This document shows, piece after piece, positions 44,841 through 52,910 of a stretch of 64,000 nt of DNA (the stretch's first letter is position 1; each line of letters starts with the position of its first letter). The DNA is taken from assembly GCF_012163135.1 (NCBI RefSeq), contig NZ_JAAVUP010000008.1:78729-142728 (forward strand), given 5' to 3'. The DNA comes from Neoroseomonas oryzicola. GTDB taxonomy: Bacteria > Pseudomonadota > Alphaproteobacteria > Acetobacterales > Acetobacteraceae. A program made the translations under genes and the position numbers. The notes beneath the pieces are model-generated. The model was not told where the DNA came from, made no database searches, and saw only the letters and a list, made by a program, of their open reading frames with translations.

Positions 44841-45402
44841 CGTCGTCGGCGCGGCGCTGCTGCTGGCGGCGCTCGCGCCGGTGATGGCGGTTGTCGCGGT
44901 CGTGGTGCGGATCGCCCTCGGCGCGCCGGTGCTGTTCCGGCAGGACCGCGCGGGGCTCGGCGGCGCGCCCTTCACCCTGCTGAAATTCCGCACCATGCGC
45001 GACGGCCCTGGCGAGGACGCGGCGCGTCTGACGCCAATGGGGCGCGTGCTGCGCCGCTTCGCGGTCGATGAACTGCCGCAGCTGGTGAACGTGCTGCGGG
45101 GGGAGATGAGCCTGGTCGGCCCGCGGCCGCTGCCGATCGCCTATCTCGACCGCTATACGCCACGGCAGGCGCTGCGGCTTGTCGTGCGGCCGGGCCTCGC
45201 CGGGCTTGCGCAGGCGGCGGGGCGCAATGCCGTGGGCTGGGCGGAACGCCTGGAAATCGATGCCCGCTATGCGACGGCGCCGCCGCGCCTCATCCGCGAT
45301 GCGGCCATCCTGCTGCGTTGCGCGATGCTGGCGCTCGCCGGCCGCGGCGCCGCGGCACCCGGGCATGCCACCATGCCGGAACTGACAACGGACCGAATAT
45401 AA
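44809..45402 (+). CDS. Monotopic sugar-1-phosphate transferase (PglC/WbaP C-terminal type)
   Basis: 197 residues. One N-terminal reentrant or membrane helix (about 11-34), then the bacterial sugar transferase core: PVLFRQDRAGLGGAPFTLLKFRTMR at about 45-68, RRFAVDELPQLVNVLRGEMSLVGPRPLP at about 84-110 (catalytic DE-type pair DEL), and a C-terminal RPGLAGLAQ. Size fits the minimal PglC-like enzymes that load a diNAc-bacillosamine-type sugar on undecaprenyl phosphate. Together with the PglF-like dehydratase and PglE-like aminotransferase this suggests an amino-trideoxy sugar as first residue. Last gene of the operon begun at 40958. Confidence 0.92.
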   Translation: MYARCGKRIADVVGAALLLAALAPVMAVVAVVVRIALGAPVLFRQDRAGLGGAPFTLLKFRTMRDGPGEDAARLTPMGRVLRRFAVDELPQLVNVLRGEMSLVGPRPLPIAYLDRYTPRQALRLVVRPGLAGLAQAAGRNAVGWAERLEIDARYATAPPRLIRDAAILLRCAMLALAGRGAAAPGHATMPELTTDRI

Positions 45403-45405
45403 CTC

Positions 45406-45434
45406 TTGGTTGATTTGAATTACTGTAATTAAAT
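45406..45434 (+). promoter_or_regulatory. Putative promoter with embedded dyad before the aminotransferase gene
   Basis: TTGGTT at 45406-45411 and TTAAAT at 45429-45434 (spacer 17). The spacer and second box contain a perfect dyad AATTAC-T-GTAATT at 45418-45430. The GTG start at 45442 follows within 7 bp and no ribosome site is seen, which again suggests a nearly leaderless transcript. The AT content stands out strongly from the flanks. Confidence 0.45.
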
Positions 45435-45441
45435 CCTGAGT

Positions 45442-46635
45442 GTGACGGTCCTGCTGCCTCCCCGACATGGACTCACCCTGCCCGACGCGACCGCGGAGGG
45501 CTGGGCCAGCCGGCGCATCCCCCTCTCCCCGCCGCATCTGACGGGGCGGGAACTGACCTTCCTCGCGGCGGTGCTCGACAGCGGCTGGGTCGCCCCGGCC
45601 GGCCCGGCCATCCAGGACTTCGAGGCCGCGGTCGGCGGGGCGACCGGCTTCCCGCATGTCCTCGCCACCGCCTCGGGCACCGCGGCGCTGCACCTTGCCT
45701 ATCGCGTGCTCGACATCGCGCCGGGCGACGAGGTCTGGGCGCCGGGCTTCACCTTCGTCGCGACCATCGCTCCCGCGGTGCAGATGGGCGCGGTGCCGCG
45801 CTTCCTCGACGTCGATCCGGGGTCCTGGACGCTCGACCCCGACCTGCTGCGGCGGGAATTGCGCGCGGCGGCGCGGCGCGGGCGGCTGCCGCGCGCGGTG
45901 GTGGCGGTGGACATCTACGGCCAGGCGGCGGACCTCGATGCCATCGTCGCGGCCTGCGACCGCTGGGGCGTGCCGGTGGTCAGCGACAGCGCGGAAGGCC
46001 TCGGCGCGACGCTGCGCGGCCGTCCGGCGGGGCGCGGCGCACGCATCGCGACCTATTCCTTCAACGGCAACAAGATCGTCACCGCGGGCGGCGGCGGGGC
46101 GCTCGCCTCGGACGATCCGGTGCTGGTCGCGCGCGCGCGGCACCTGGCGAGCCAGGCCAAGGACCACGCGCCGCACTACCAGCATTCCACCACCGGGCAC
46201 GCCTACGGCATGTCCTCGATCCTCGCCGCGGTGGGGCTGGCGCAGGTCGCGGTGCTCGCCGATCGCGTCGCCGCGCGGCGGGCGGTCTTCGCGCGCTATG
46301 TCGCGGGCCTCGCCGACCTCCCGGGCATCGGCTTCATGCCCGAGGCGGACTGGGGCCGCGCGACGCGCTGGCTCAGCGCCATCCGCATCGATCCCACGCG
46401 CTTCGGCGCGGACCGGGAAGCGGTGCGTCTCGCGCTGGAGGCGATCGGCGCCGAGAGCCGCCCGGTGTGGAAGCCGCTGCCCGACCAGCCGGTCTTCCGC
46501 GACGCGCCATCGGCCGGCGGCGCCGTCGCGCGCACGCTATTCGACGAGGGCCTCTGCCTGCCCTCCGGCACTGGCATGACCGCCGCCGAGCAGGACCGCG
46601 TCATCGCCGCCATCCGGGGCGCCTGCCGCGGCTGA
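45442..46635 (+). CDS. DegT/DnrJ/EryC1/StrS-family sugar aminotransferase
   Basis: 397 residues. PLP-dependent fold type I: TASGTAALHLAYRVLDIAPGDEVWAPGFTFVATIAPAVQMGAVPRFLDVD at about 72-122, DSAEGLGATLRGRPAG with the PLP-binding Asp, and the Schiff-base lysine in SFNGNKIVTAGGGG at about 208-221. The C-terminal part ends in LFDEGLCLPSGTGMTAAEQDRVI as in PglE-type enzymes, which convert a UDP-4-keto-6-deoxy-sugar to the 4-amino sugar. The dehydratase at 50200 would supply that keto sugar. No dedicated N-acetyltransferase (PglD) gene is seen. Start is GTG. Confidence 0.93.
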   Translation: MTVLLPPRHGLTLPDATAEGWASRRIPLSPPHLTGRELTFLAAVLDSGWVAPAGPAIQDFEAAVGGATGFPHVLATASGTAALHLAYRVLDIAPGDEVWAPGFTFVATIAPAVQMGAVPRFLDVDPGSWTLDPDLLRRELRAAARRGRLPRAVVAVDIYGQAADLDAIVAACDRWGVPVVSDSAEGLGATLRGRPAGRGARIATYSFNGNKIVTAGGGGALASDDPVLVARARHLASQAKDHAPHYQHSTTGHAYGMSSILAAVGLAQVAVLADRVAARRAVFARYVAGLADLPGIGFMPEADWGRATRWLSAIRIDPTRFGADREAVRLALEAIGAESRPVWKPLPDQPVFRDAPSAGGAVARTLFDEGLCLPSGTGMTAAEQDRVIAAIRGACRG

Positions 46636-46637
46636 GC

Positions 46638-47888
46638 ATGCGCATCCTCTACCTGCACCAGCATCACTCCGGACCCGGCGGCAGCACGGCGACGCGCAGC
46701 CACGCCTTCGCCGAGGCGCTGGCCGCCGCGGGCCACGACGTCACCATCGCCTGCGGCCGCTACGCGGGTGCGGCGACCGGCCTCGACGGCCCCTTCCGGC
46801 GCGGGCGGCGCGAGGGCCGCGTCGGCCGCCACCACGTCGTGGAACTCGACATCCCCTGCGGCAATGCAATGGGCCTCGCGGCGCGCAGCGCGGCCTTCCT
46901 GCGCTTCGCCGCGGCCGCCGCGCCGCTCGCTGCCGCGCGCGGGACCGATCTCGTCTTCGCCTCCTCCACGCCGCTCACCGTCGCGCTGCCGGCGCTGGCC
47001 GCGCGGGCGCTGCGCGGCACGCCCTTCGTCTTCGAGATCCGCGACCCCTGGCCCGAACTGCCGCGCGCCATGGGCGGCGTGCCGGCGCCGTTGCTGTGGG
47101 GCATGGACCGCCTCGCCACCACCGCCTGCCGCCGCGCCGCGGCCGTCGTCGCGCTGTCCGACGGCATGGCGGAGACGGCGATCGCGCGCGGCGCCGATCC
47201 CGCCCGCGTGCATGTCGTGCCGAATGGCTGCGACCTCGCGCTGTTCGGGCCGCATGTCGCGCCCTGGCGCCCGGCCGAGGCCGCACCCTGGGAATGCCTC
47301 GCACTCTATGCCGGCGCGCATGGGCGGGCGAACGGGCTTGGCGTGCTGCTCGACGCCGCGGCGATGCTGCAGGCGCGCGGGGAGCGCAACATCCGCATCC
47401 TCCTGGTCGGCGAGGGTTCCGAGAAGCCCGCTCTGATCGCGCGCGCCGTCGCGCTCGGCCTGACCAACGTCACCTTCCTCGATCCGATGCCGCGCGCAGC
47501 ACTCGGGGCGCTGCACGCGGGCTGCCAGGTCGCGCTGCACCTGCTGGCCGGCGTGCCGGCCTTCGCGGAATGGACCGCGCCCAACAAGATCATGGACGGG
47601 CTCGCTGCCGGCCTGCCGGTGGTGACGAACCAGCCTGGCCGCGCGGCCCGCATCGTCCAGGACGGGCCGTCCGGCATCGCCGTGCCGCCGGACGATCCGG
47701 GCGCGCTCGCCGCCGCGCTGGTGCGGCTCGCGCAAGATCACTCGCTGCGCGCGCGGCGCGGGGCCGCGGGTCGCCGCCAGGCGGTGCAGCGCTGGGACCG
47801 GCGGCTGCTCGCCACGCGCTTCGTCTCGATCCTCGAGGGCGCCGTCGCCGCGCCGCGCGGGCTGATCCCCGCGGCGGGCCAGCCATGA
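46638..47888 (+). CDS. Family 4 glycosyltransferase
   Basis: 416 residues, GT-B fold. The N-terminus MRILYLHQHHSGPGGSTATRSHAFAEALAAAGHDVTIACG has the loop and helix of WbuB-like transferases. PFVFEIRDPWPELP is at about 131-144 and VVPNGCDLALFGPH at about 193-206. The donor-site part includes AEWTAPNKIMDGLAAGLPVVTNQPG, with the glutamate of the E-x7-E motif apparently replaced (see the NKIMDGLAAG segment). Adds a sugar to the lipid-linked unit at the cytoplasmic face. Two bases after the aminotransferase stop; the epimerase gene overlaps its end by 4 nt. Confidence 0.9.
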   Translation: MRILYLHQHHSGPGGSTATRSHAFAEALAAAGHDVTIACGRYAGAATGLDGPFRRGRREGRVGRHHVVELDIPCGNAMGLAARSAAFLRFAAAAAPLAAARGTDLVFASSTPLTVALPALAARALRGTPFVFEIRDPWPELPRAMGGVPAPLLWGMDRLATTACRRAAAVVALSDGMAETAIARGADPARVHVVPNGCDLALFGPHVAPWRPAEAAPWECLALYAGAHGRANGLGVLLDAAAMLQARGERNIRILLVGEGSEKPALIARAVALGLTNVTFLDPMPRAALGALHAGCQVALHLLAGVPAFAEWTAPNKIMDGLAAGLPVVTNQPGRAARIVQDGPSGIAVPPDDPGALAAALVRLAQDHSLRARRGAAGRRQAVQRWDRRLLATRFVSILEGAVAAPRGLIPAAGQP

Positions 47889-48961
47889 GCCTGCCGATCG
47901 TCCACCTGGTCGTCGCCGCGCGGCCGAACCTGCCCAAGATCGCCGCGCTCTGGCACGCGCTCGCCGAGGCGCCGCCGGTCTGCGCGCCGGTCCTTCTCCA
48001 CACCGGCCAGCACCACGACGCGGCGATGTTCGGCGACCTGCTCCAGGATCTCGGGCTCCCCGCGCCGGCCATCGCGCTCGGCGTCAGCGGCGGCAGCCAT
48101 GCCGAGCTGACCGGGCACACCATGATGGCCTGCGAGGCCGCCTGGCGGCAGGTGAGCCCCGATCTCGTCGTCGTCGCTGGGGATGTGGACGGGGCGCTCG
48201 CGGCTGGCCTCGCGGCGCGGAAGATGCGCATCCCCGTTGCGCATCTCGAAGCCGGACTGCGCTCCGGCGATGCCGACATGCCGGAGGAGATCAACCGCCG
48301 CGCGCTCGACGCCATCAGCGACATCCACTGGGCGCCGGACGAGGCCTCCGCCGCGCGGCTGCGCCGCGAGGGCCACGCCCGCGTGCGCGCCGTCGGCAAC
48401 GCCATGGTGGACAGTCTGCTGCGCCACCTGCCGGCGGCGATGCAGCGCGCGCTGCCGAAGGGCCTGGCGCCAGGCAACTACGGCATCGTCACGCTGCACA
48501 GACCCGCCAATGTGGATGACCCGGCCGCGCTCGCCGCGCTGCTCGCCGCGCTGGAAGCGGCCGCGCGGCGCCTGCCGATCGCCTGGCCGCTGCATCCGCG
48601 CACACGGCAGCGGATGGAGGCCTTCGGCCTCGCGCCGCCGCCCGGCGTCACCATGCTGCCGCCGCTGCGCTACCTCGACTTCCTCGCCCTGCTCTCCCGC
48701 GCGCGGCTGGTCGCGACCGACAGCGGCGGCGTGCAGGAGGAAGCGGCGGCCGCCGGCGTGCCCTGCCTGACGCTGCGCGACAGCACGGAACGGCCGGTGA
48801 CGATCGAGGCGGGCGGCAACCGCCTGGTCACCGCGGCGCAACTCCCGGGGGCGGTGGCCGATCCGCCGCGGCGCTCGGCGCCGATCCCTCTTTGGGATGG
48901 CAAGGCCGGGGCGAGGATGCGGGCGCATCTCGCGGAGGTCTTCGCGGATGCAGGTCGTTGA
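47885..48961 (+). CDS. wecB: UDP-N-acetylglucosamine 2-epimerase (non-hydrolysing)
   Basis: 358 residues. WecB family: VVAARPNLPKIAALWHAL at the start, LLHTGQHHDAAMFGDLLQDLGLP, VVVAGDVDGALAAGLAA, VAHLEAGLRSGDADMPEEINRRALDAISD (the AGLRS and PEE-NR motif), LHPRTRQRM, ATDSGGVQEEAAAAGVPCLTLRDSTERPVT. It makes UDP-ManNAc from UDP-GlcNAc. The usual HxDxxTxLxGAL around residue 95 reads VAGDVDGALAAGLAA, a change from GDT to GDV. Its TGA at 48959-48961 lies 6 bp before repeat element B copy 2. Confidence 0.93.
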   Translation: MSLPIVHLVVAARPNLPKIAALWHALAEAPPVCAPVLLHTGQHHDAAMFGDLLQDLGLPAPAIALGVSGGSHAELTGHTMMACEAAWRQVSPDLVVVAGDVDGALAAGLAARKMRIPVAHLEAGLRSGDADMPEEINRRALDAISDIHWAPDEASAARLRREGHARVRAVGNAMVDSLLRHLPAAMQRALPKGLAPGNYGIVTLHRPANVDDPAALAALLAALEAAARRLPIAWPLHPRTRQRMEAFGLAPPPGVTMLPPLRYLDFLALLSRARLVATDSGGVQEEAAAAGVPCLTLRDSTERPVTIEAGGNRLVTAAQLPGAVADPPRRSAPIPLWDGKAGARMRAHLAEVFADAGR

Positions 48962-50192
48962 GAAGGGCGGGGGAGGAGAACCTCCCCCGCTCCCCCTCCC
49001 TTCTTTGGATCCTCAGGCGCCTGCCACGGCGGCCAGCACCCAGGTATCCAAGGAAGGAGGGGGGATTCGTGGGGAGTTCACTCCCCCCGTCCTTCTGCTG
49101 TCCGCCGCCCACCCCCCCGCAGACACCCGCGTGGTCCGCAAGGAAGGCGCGGCGCTGGCCGCCGCCGGTCATCGCGTCATCCATCTCTGCCCCGGTGGCG
49201 ATGCGCCGGACCACATCGACGGCGTCGCCATCCACACCCACCGCCACCGCCGCATCCGTGGGCTGCTCGGCCTCGCGCGCGATGCGGCCGCGCTGCGTCC
49301 GGCCTTGATCCATGCCTCCGAGCCCGATGCCTGGCTGGCCGCGCTGATCGCGGCGCGGTGCTGCGGGGCGCGGGTCGTGCTCGACGTGCATGAACACTAC
49401 CCTTCGCGGCTCGACGCCCGCCTGCCGGCGCCGCTGCGGCCTGTTGCGCGCGCGGCGATCGCCCTCGCCTGCCGGTTGATGGGCCGCGCGGCGGATGCCG
49501 TGGTCGTCGCGAAGGACGGGCTCGACGACGCTTTCGATGGTGCGCGCATCGTCAGCGTGCGGAACTACGCCCCCGCCCCGGCGAGGCCGCCGCGGACGCA
49601 CACCAATGTGCCGCTGGTGCTGGGCCATCTCGGCGCCATCGGGCGGTCGCGCGGCTGGCCGCAGATGCTCCACGCCCTGGCGCGCTGCCCGCCCACGACC
49701 CGCCTGCTGCTGGTGGGCCGCTTCACCGACGGGACCGAGCGGGAGTTCCACGACCGCGCCGCCGCGCTTGGCCTGTCCGGGCGCGTCGAGGTGACGGGCT
49801 GGCTGCCCCAGGACCAGGCCATCGACCGCCTGCGCGCCTGCGACGTCGCCCTGGTGCTGTTCCAGCGCGGGGAGGAGAACCACCGCCTAGCACTGCCGCA
49901 CAAGCTCTTCGATGCCATGGCCGCCGGCCTGCCGGTGATCGCCCCGGACTTCGCCGAGGAGGTCGCCGCCATCCTGCGCGCCGCCGGCTGCGGGATGCTG
50001 GTGGACACCGGCGACCCCGCCGCCATCGCCGGCGCCGTCGCGGCGCTGGCCGACCCGATCCGCCGCGCCGCCCTGGGCGAGGCAGGCTGGCGCGCCGCCC
50101 GCGGCCCCTATGCCTGGGAGGGCGAGGCGGAGCGGCTGGTGGCCCTCTACCGCGACCTCGGCGCTGGCCCCGGCGGCGCCGTGGGCCTATAG
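48948..50192 (+). CDS. Family 4 glycosyltransferase whose N-terminus runs through a hairpin element
   Basis: 414 residues if read from ATG 48948, which overlaps the end of wecB. The GT-B body starts only at about residue 45 (VLLLSAAHPPADTRVVRKEGAALAAAGHRVIHL) and continues with VVLDVHEHYPSRLDARL, HLGAIGRSRGWPQMLHALA, LLVGRFTDGTEREF and LALPHKLFDAMAAGLPVIA. Residues about 5-44 (KGGGGEPPPLPLPS to GGIRGEFTPP) are the translation of repeat element 48967-49086. No ATG, GTG or TTG lies between the element and the first beta strand, so the native start seems lost or replaced by the element. The enzyme body is complete. Confidence 0.85.
   Translation: MQVVEKGGGGEPPPLPLPSLDPQAPATAASTQVSKEGGGIRGEFTPPVLLLSAAHPPADTRVVRKEGAALAAAGHRVIHLCPGGDAPDHIDGVAIHTHRHRRIRGLLGLARDAAALRPALIHASEPDAWLAALIAARCCGARVVLDVHEHYPSRLDARLPAPLRPVARAAIALACRLMGRAADAVVVAKDGLDDAFDGARIVSVRNYAPAPARPPRTHTNVPLVLGHLGAIGRSRGWPQMLHALARCPPTTRLLLVGRFTDGTEREFHDRAAALGLSGRVEVTGWLPQDQAIDRLRACDVALVLFQRGEENHRLALPHKLFDAMAAGLPVIAPDFAEEVAAILRAAGCGMLVDTGDPAAIAGAVAALADPIRRAALGEAGWRAARGPYAWEGEAERLVALYRDLGAGPGGAVGL
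48967..49086. repeat. Family B hairpin element, full copy, inside a glycosyltransferase 5' region
   Basis: First hairpin 48967-48976/48981-48990 (perfect 10 bp, loop AGAA). Its outer pair is G-C where the other two copies have T-A, a compensated change. The central stem is 48992-49010/49046-49064, 19 bp with two G-T pairs and one mismatch, and a 35-nt loop containing GCGGCCAGC. The last hairpin is 49071-49077/49080-49086 (GGGGAGT, loop TC). Lies in the wecB-glycosyltransferase operon and is read as codons by the downstream frame. Confidence 0.85.
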
Positions 50193-50199
50193 CGCGGGC

Positions 50200-52119
50200 A
50201 TGGCCCGAGGCCCCTCGCACCGAATCCTGCTGAACCTGGCGCTCGACAGCCTGCTTGCCTGCGCGGCCCTGCCGGCGGCGGTCTGGCTCGCCGCGCCCGG
50301 CGCCTGGCCGCCCGGCGCCTGGTGGACGGGGGCGCTGCCCGGAGCGGTGTTGGCGCTGGCCGCGGCCGGGGCGCCGTTGCGCCTGCCGCTGCAATACTGG
50401 CGCTTCGCCGGGCTGCAGGACCTGCTTGCGGTCGCTGGCGCTGCCGTCGGGGCGGCAGCGCTGTTCGCTGCGGGGCTGTGGGTCGCCGGGGCCTGGCAGC
50501 CGTCCAACCCGGCCTTCCCCGTGATCCATGCCGCGACGCTCGCCGCGCTGCTGGTCGGCGGGCGGGTCGCAAGCCTGCTCCAGGCCGCCCGCCACGCGCG
50601 GGATGCCGCGCCCGACGCGCAGAACGTGCTGCTGGTCGGCGCGGCGGAAGGCACCGACCTGTTCCTCCGCGCCCTCGCGCATGACCGCCGGGCGCCCTAC
50701 CGCGTCATGGGCATCCTGTCCCTGCGCGCGCGGCAGGCCGGGCGGCGGATGCAGGGCACGCCCATCCTCGGCACCGTCGAGGACATCGAGGCCGTGCTCG
50801 ACACCATGCGCGCCGAGCGGCGGCTGCCCTCGGTCATCGTGCTCGCTTCCGGCTTGTCCGGCCCGGCGCTCGAAAGCGTGCTGGACGCCGCGGACCGCCA
50901 GGGCGTGCCGGTGCGCCGCGCCCCGGCGCCGACGCGCCTCGACCCCGCGGGGGGTGAGGAGGCGCGCCGCGTGGAACTGCGCCCCGTCTCCATCGAGGAC
51001 CTGCTCGACCGCCCGCAGGTGCCGCTCGACCGGGAAGGCATGGCCCGGCTGGTCCAGGGTCGGCGCGTGCTCGTTACCGGCGCGGGCGGGACGATCGGTG
51101 GCGAACTGGCGCGGCAGGTCGCGGCCCTTGGCCCGGCATCCCTGACGCTGCTCGATCATGGCGAATACGTGCTCTACGAGATCGACCTCGAGCTGCGGGA
51201 GAAGCACCCCGAGGTCGCCCGCCGCGCGGTGCTGGCCGATGTGCGCGACGAGGCGCGCATCCGCCGCCTGTTCGAGGAGATCCGGCCCGAGCTGGTCTTC
51301 CACGCCGCCGCGCTGAAGCATGTCCCGATGGTCGAGAACGATCCGCTCGAGGGGCTGCTGACCAACGCGCTCGGCACGCGCATCGTCGCCGATGCGGCAC
51401 GCGCGGTCGGCACCACGGCGATGGTGTTCATCTCGACCGACAAGGCGGTGAACCCGACCTCGGTGATGGGCGCGTCGAAGCGCCTGGCCGAGATGTACTG
51501 CCAGGCCTTCGACCGCGAGGCGCGGCATGGGCAGGGCACGATGCGCTGCATCACCGTGCGCTTCGGCAATGTGCTGGGCTCGACCGGCTCGGTGGTGCCG
51601 CTGTTCCGCCGGCAGCTGGAACGCGGCGGGCCGCTGACCGTCACGCACCCTGACATGCGCCGCTACTTCATGACGGTGCGCGAGGCGGTGGGGCTGGTGC
51701 TGCAGGCCTCCGTGGTCGGCACCACGGACCCCGAGAACATGCCGCCCGAACTCGCCGATGGCGGCATCTTCGTCCTCGACATGGGCGAGCCGGTGAAGAT
51801 CGTCGACCTCGCGCGCCGCATGATCCGCCTCGCGGGCCTGCGGCCGGAGGAGGATGTCGAGATCCGATTCACCGGCCTGCGCCCCGGCGAGAAGCTGTTC
51901 GAGGAACTCTTCCACGGCAAGGAAGCGCCGCGCCCGACCGAGTATCCGGGCCTGCTGGTGGCAACGCCGCGCACCGCCGATGCCGCCCTGGTCGGTCGCG
52001 CCATCGACGAGATCGCCGGCGCGGCGCGCAGCGGCAATCCGCGCGCGGCGTTGCAGCAGCTCGGCCGGCTGGTGCCCGAATTCGACCACGCGCCCGAAGG
52101 CACGGTGGCGAGCCGGTAG
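50200..52119 (+). CDS. PglF/CapD-family nucleotide-sugar 4,6-dehydratase
   Basis: 639 residues. Four membrane helices in the first 125 residues, a first Rossmann-like domain (NVLLVGAAEGTDLFLRAL at about 141-158), then the SDR domain with the NAD motif TGAGGTIGGELARQ at about 293 and the catalytic segment STDKAVNPTSVMGASKR near 408-424. There the SMK triad replaces the usual SYK, as in this family. C-terminal VEIRFTGLRPGEKLFEELF is also diagnostic. It converts UDP-GlcNAc to UDP-2-acetamido-4-keto-2,4,6-trideoxy-hexose, the substrate for the aminotransferase at 45442. The next gene starts within its stop codon. Confidence 0.93.
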   Translation: MARGPSHRILLNLALDSLLACAALPAAVWLAAPGAWPPGAWWTGALPGAVLALAAAGAPLRLPLQYWRFAGLQDLLAVAGAAVGAAALFAAGLWVAGAWQPSNPAFPVIHAATLAALLVGGRVASLLQAARHARDAAPDAQNVLLVGAAEGTDLFLRALAHDRRAPYRVMGILSLRARQAGRRMQGTPILGTVEDIEAVLDTMRAERRLPSVIVLASGLSGPALESVLDAADRQGVPVRRAPAPTRLDPAGGEEARRVELRPVSIEDLLDRPQVPLDREGMARLVQGRRVLVTGAGGTIGGELARQVAALGPASLTLLDHGEYVLYEIDLELREKHPEVARRAVLADVRDEARIRRLFEEIRPELVFHAAALKHVPMVENDPLEGLLTNALGTRIVADAARAVGTTAMVFISTDKAVNPTSVMGASKRLAEMYCQAFDREARHGQGTMRCITVRFGNVLGSTGSVVPLFRRQLERGGPLTVTHPDMRRYFMTVREAVGLVLQASVVGTTDPENMPPELADGGIFVLDMGEPVKIVDLARRMIRLAGLRPEEDVEIRFTGLRPGEKLFEELFHGKEAPRPTEYPGLLVATPRTADAALVGRAIDEIAGAARSGNPRAALQQLGRLVPEFDHAPEGTVASR

Positions 52120-52841
52120 TGGCGCGCATCGCGATCGGCAGCATCGTCCCCTCCTCCAACCGCGTGGTGGAGCGGACGATCGCGGCGATCCTGCGCCACC
52201 TGCCCGGGGTCGATTCCTGCATCGCGCGCATCCCCTACGCGCCGGACGGCAGCGGCCAGCCGGCGGGAACCTATGACGCGACTTCCTACGCCGAGGCGGC
52301 GCGGCTGCTCGGCCATGCCGGCGTCGCCGCGGTGGCGTGGAACGGCACGCGCGGGGCGGCGCTGGGCCTGGCGCAGGACCGCGCCCTGGTGGCGCTGATG
52401 GCAGAGGCGGCAGGCTGCCCGGCGACCACCACGGCGCTGCACGCGGTCCACATGCTGGGTCGGCTCTGGGCGCGGCGCATCGCGATCCTGGCCCCAGGCG
52501 CGGCGACGGAGGCCGATGCCCATGCCGCCGGCTTCGCGGCGGCGGGCTTCGCCACGGTCGCGACGCGCGGGCTCGGCTGCCCCGACAACCTCGCCGCTGC
52601 GGCGGTCGCGCCTTCGGCCATCGCCGCGGCGGTCCGCGCCCTGGCCATCGAGGCCGCCCCCGACGCCATCCTGGTCTGGAGCACCAACCTGCCCGGCCTC
52701 GACGCCATGGCCCCGCTCGAGGCCGAACTCGGCATCCCCGTGCTGGACAGCGCGGCGACCGGGCTCGCCGGGCTGCTCGCCGCGGCGGGCATCGCGACGG
52801 CGCCCCTCGCGCCGCTCGGCCGGGTCTTCGTCACCCCCTGA
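52119..52841 (+). CDS. Asp/Glu racemase superfamily protein lacking the catalytic cysteines
   Basis: 240 residues from a GTG overlapping the previous stop by one base. The maleate isomerase/arylmalonate decarboxylase fold is recognised by IGSIVPSSNRVVERTIAAIL, GCPATTTALHAVHMLGRLWARRIAILAPG and LVWSTNLPGLDAMAPLEAELGIPVLDSA. The two cysteines that normally act as acid and base are replaced: the first site reads WNGTRGA, the second WSTNLPG. It may therefore be a lyase or isomerase with altered chemistry, or a binding protein. It does not fit polysaccharide synthesis, so the coupling to the dehydratase gene may be accidental. Confidence 0.8.
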   Translation: MARIAIGSIVPSSNRVVERTIAAILRHLPGVDSCIARIPYAPDGSGQPAGTYDATSYAEAARLLGHAGVAAVAWNGTRGAALGLAQDRALVALMAEAAGCPATTTALHAVHMLGRLWARRIAILAPGAATEADAHAAGFAAAGFATVATRGLGCPDNLAAAAVAPSAIAAAVRALAIEAAPDAILVWSTNLPGLDAMAPLEAELGIPVLDSAATGLAGLLAAAGIATAPLAPLGRVFVTP

Positions 52842-52910
52842 AACGCTTCAGCGCCCGGCCCGCCGGGCGGGGGCAGTCTCCCCCATCGCTTCCGAAAACC
52901 GGGGCAGGCC

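Noticed and set aside
43049..44884. A 611-codon + strand frame across the Wzz-like and polymerase genes
   Set aside because: It lies in a different frame from both recognised genes, with Arg-rich composition and no motif.
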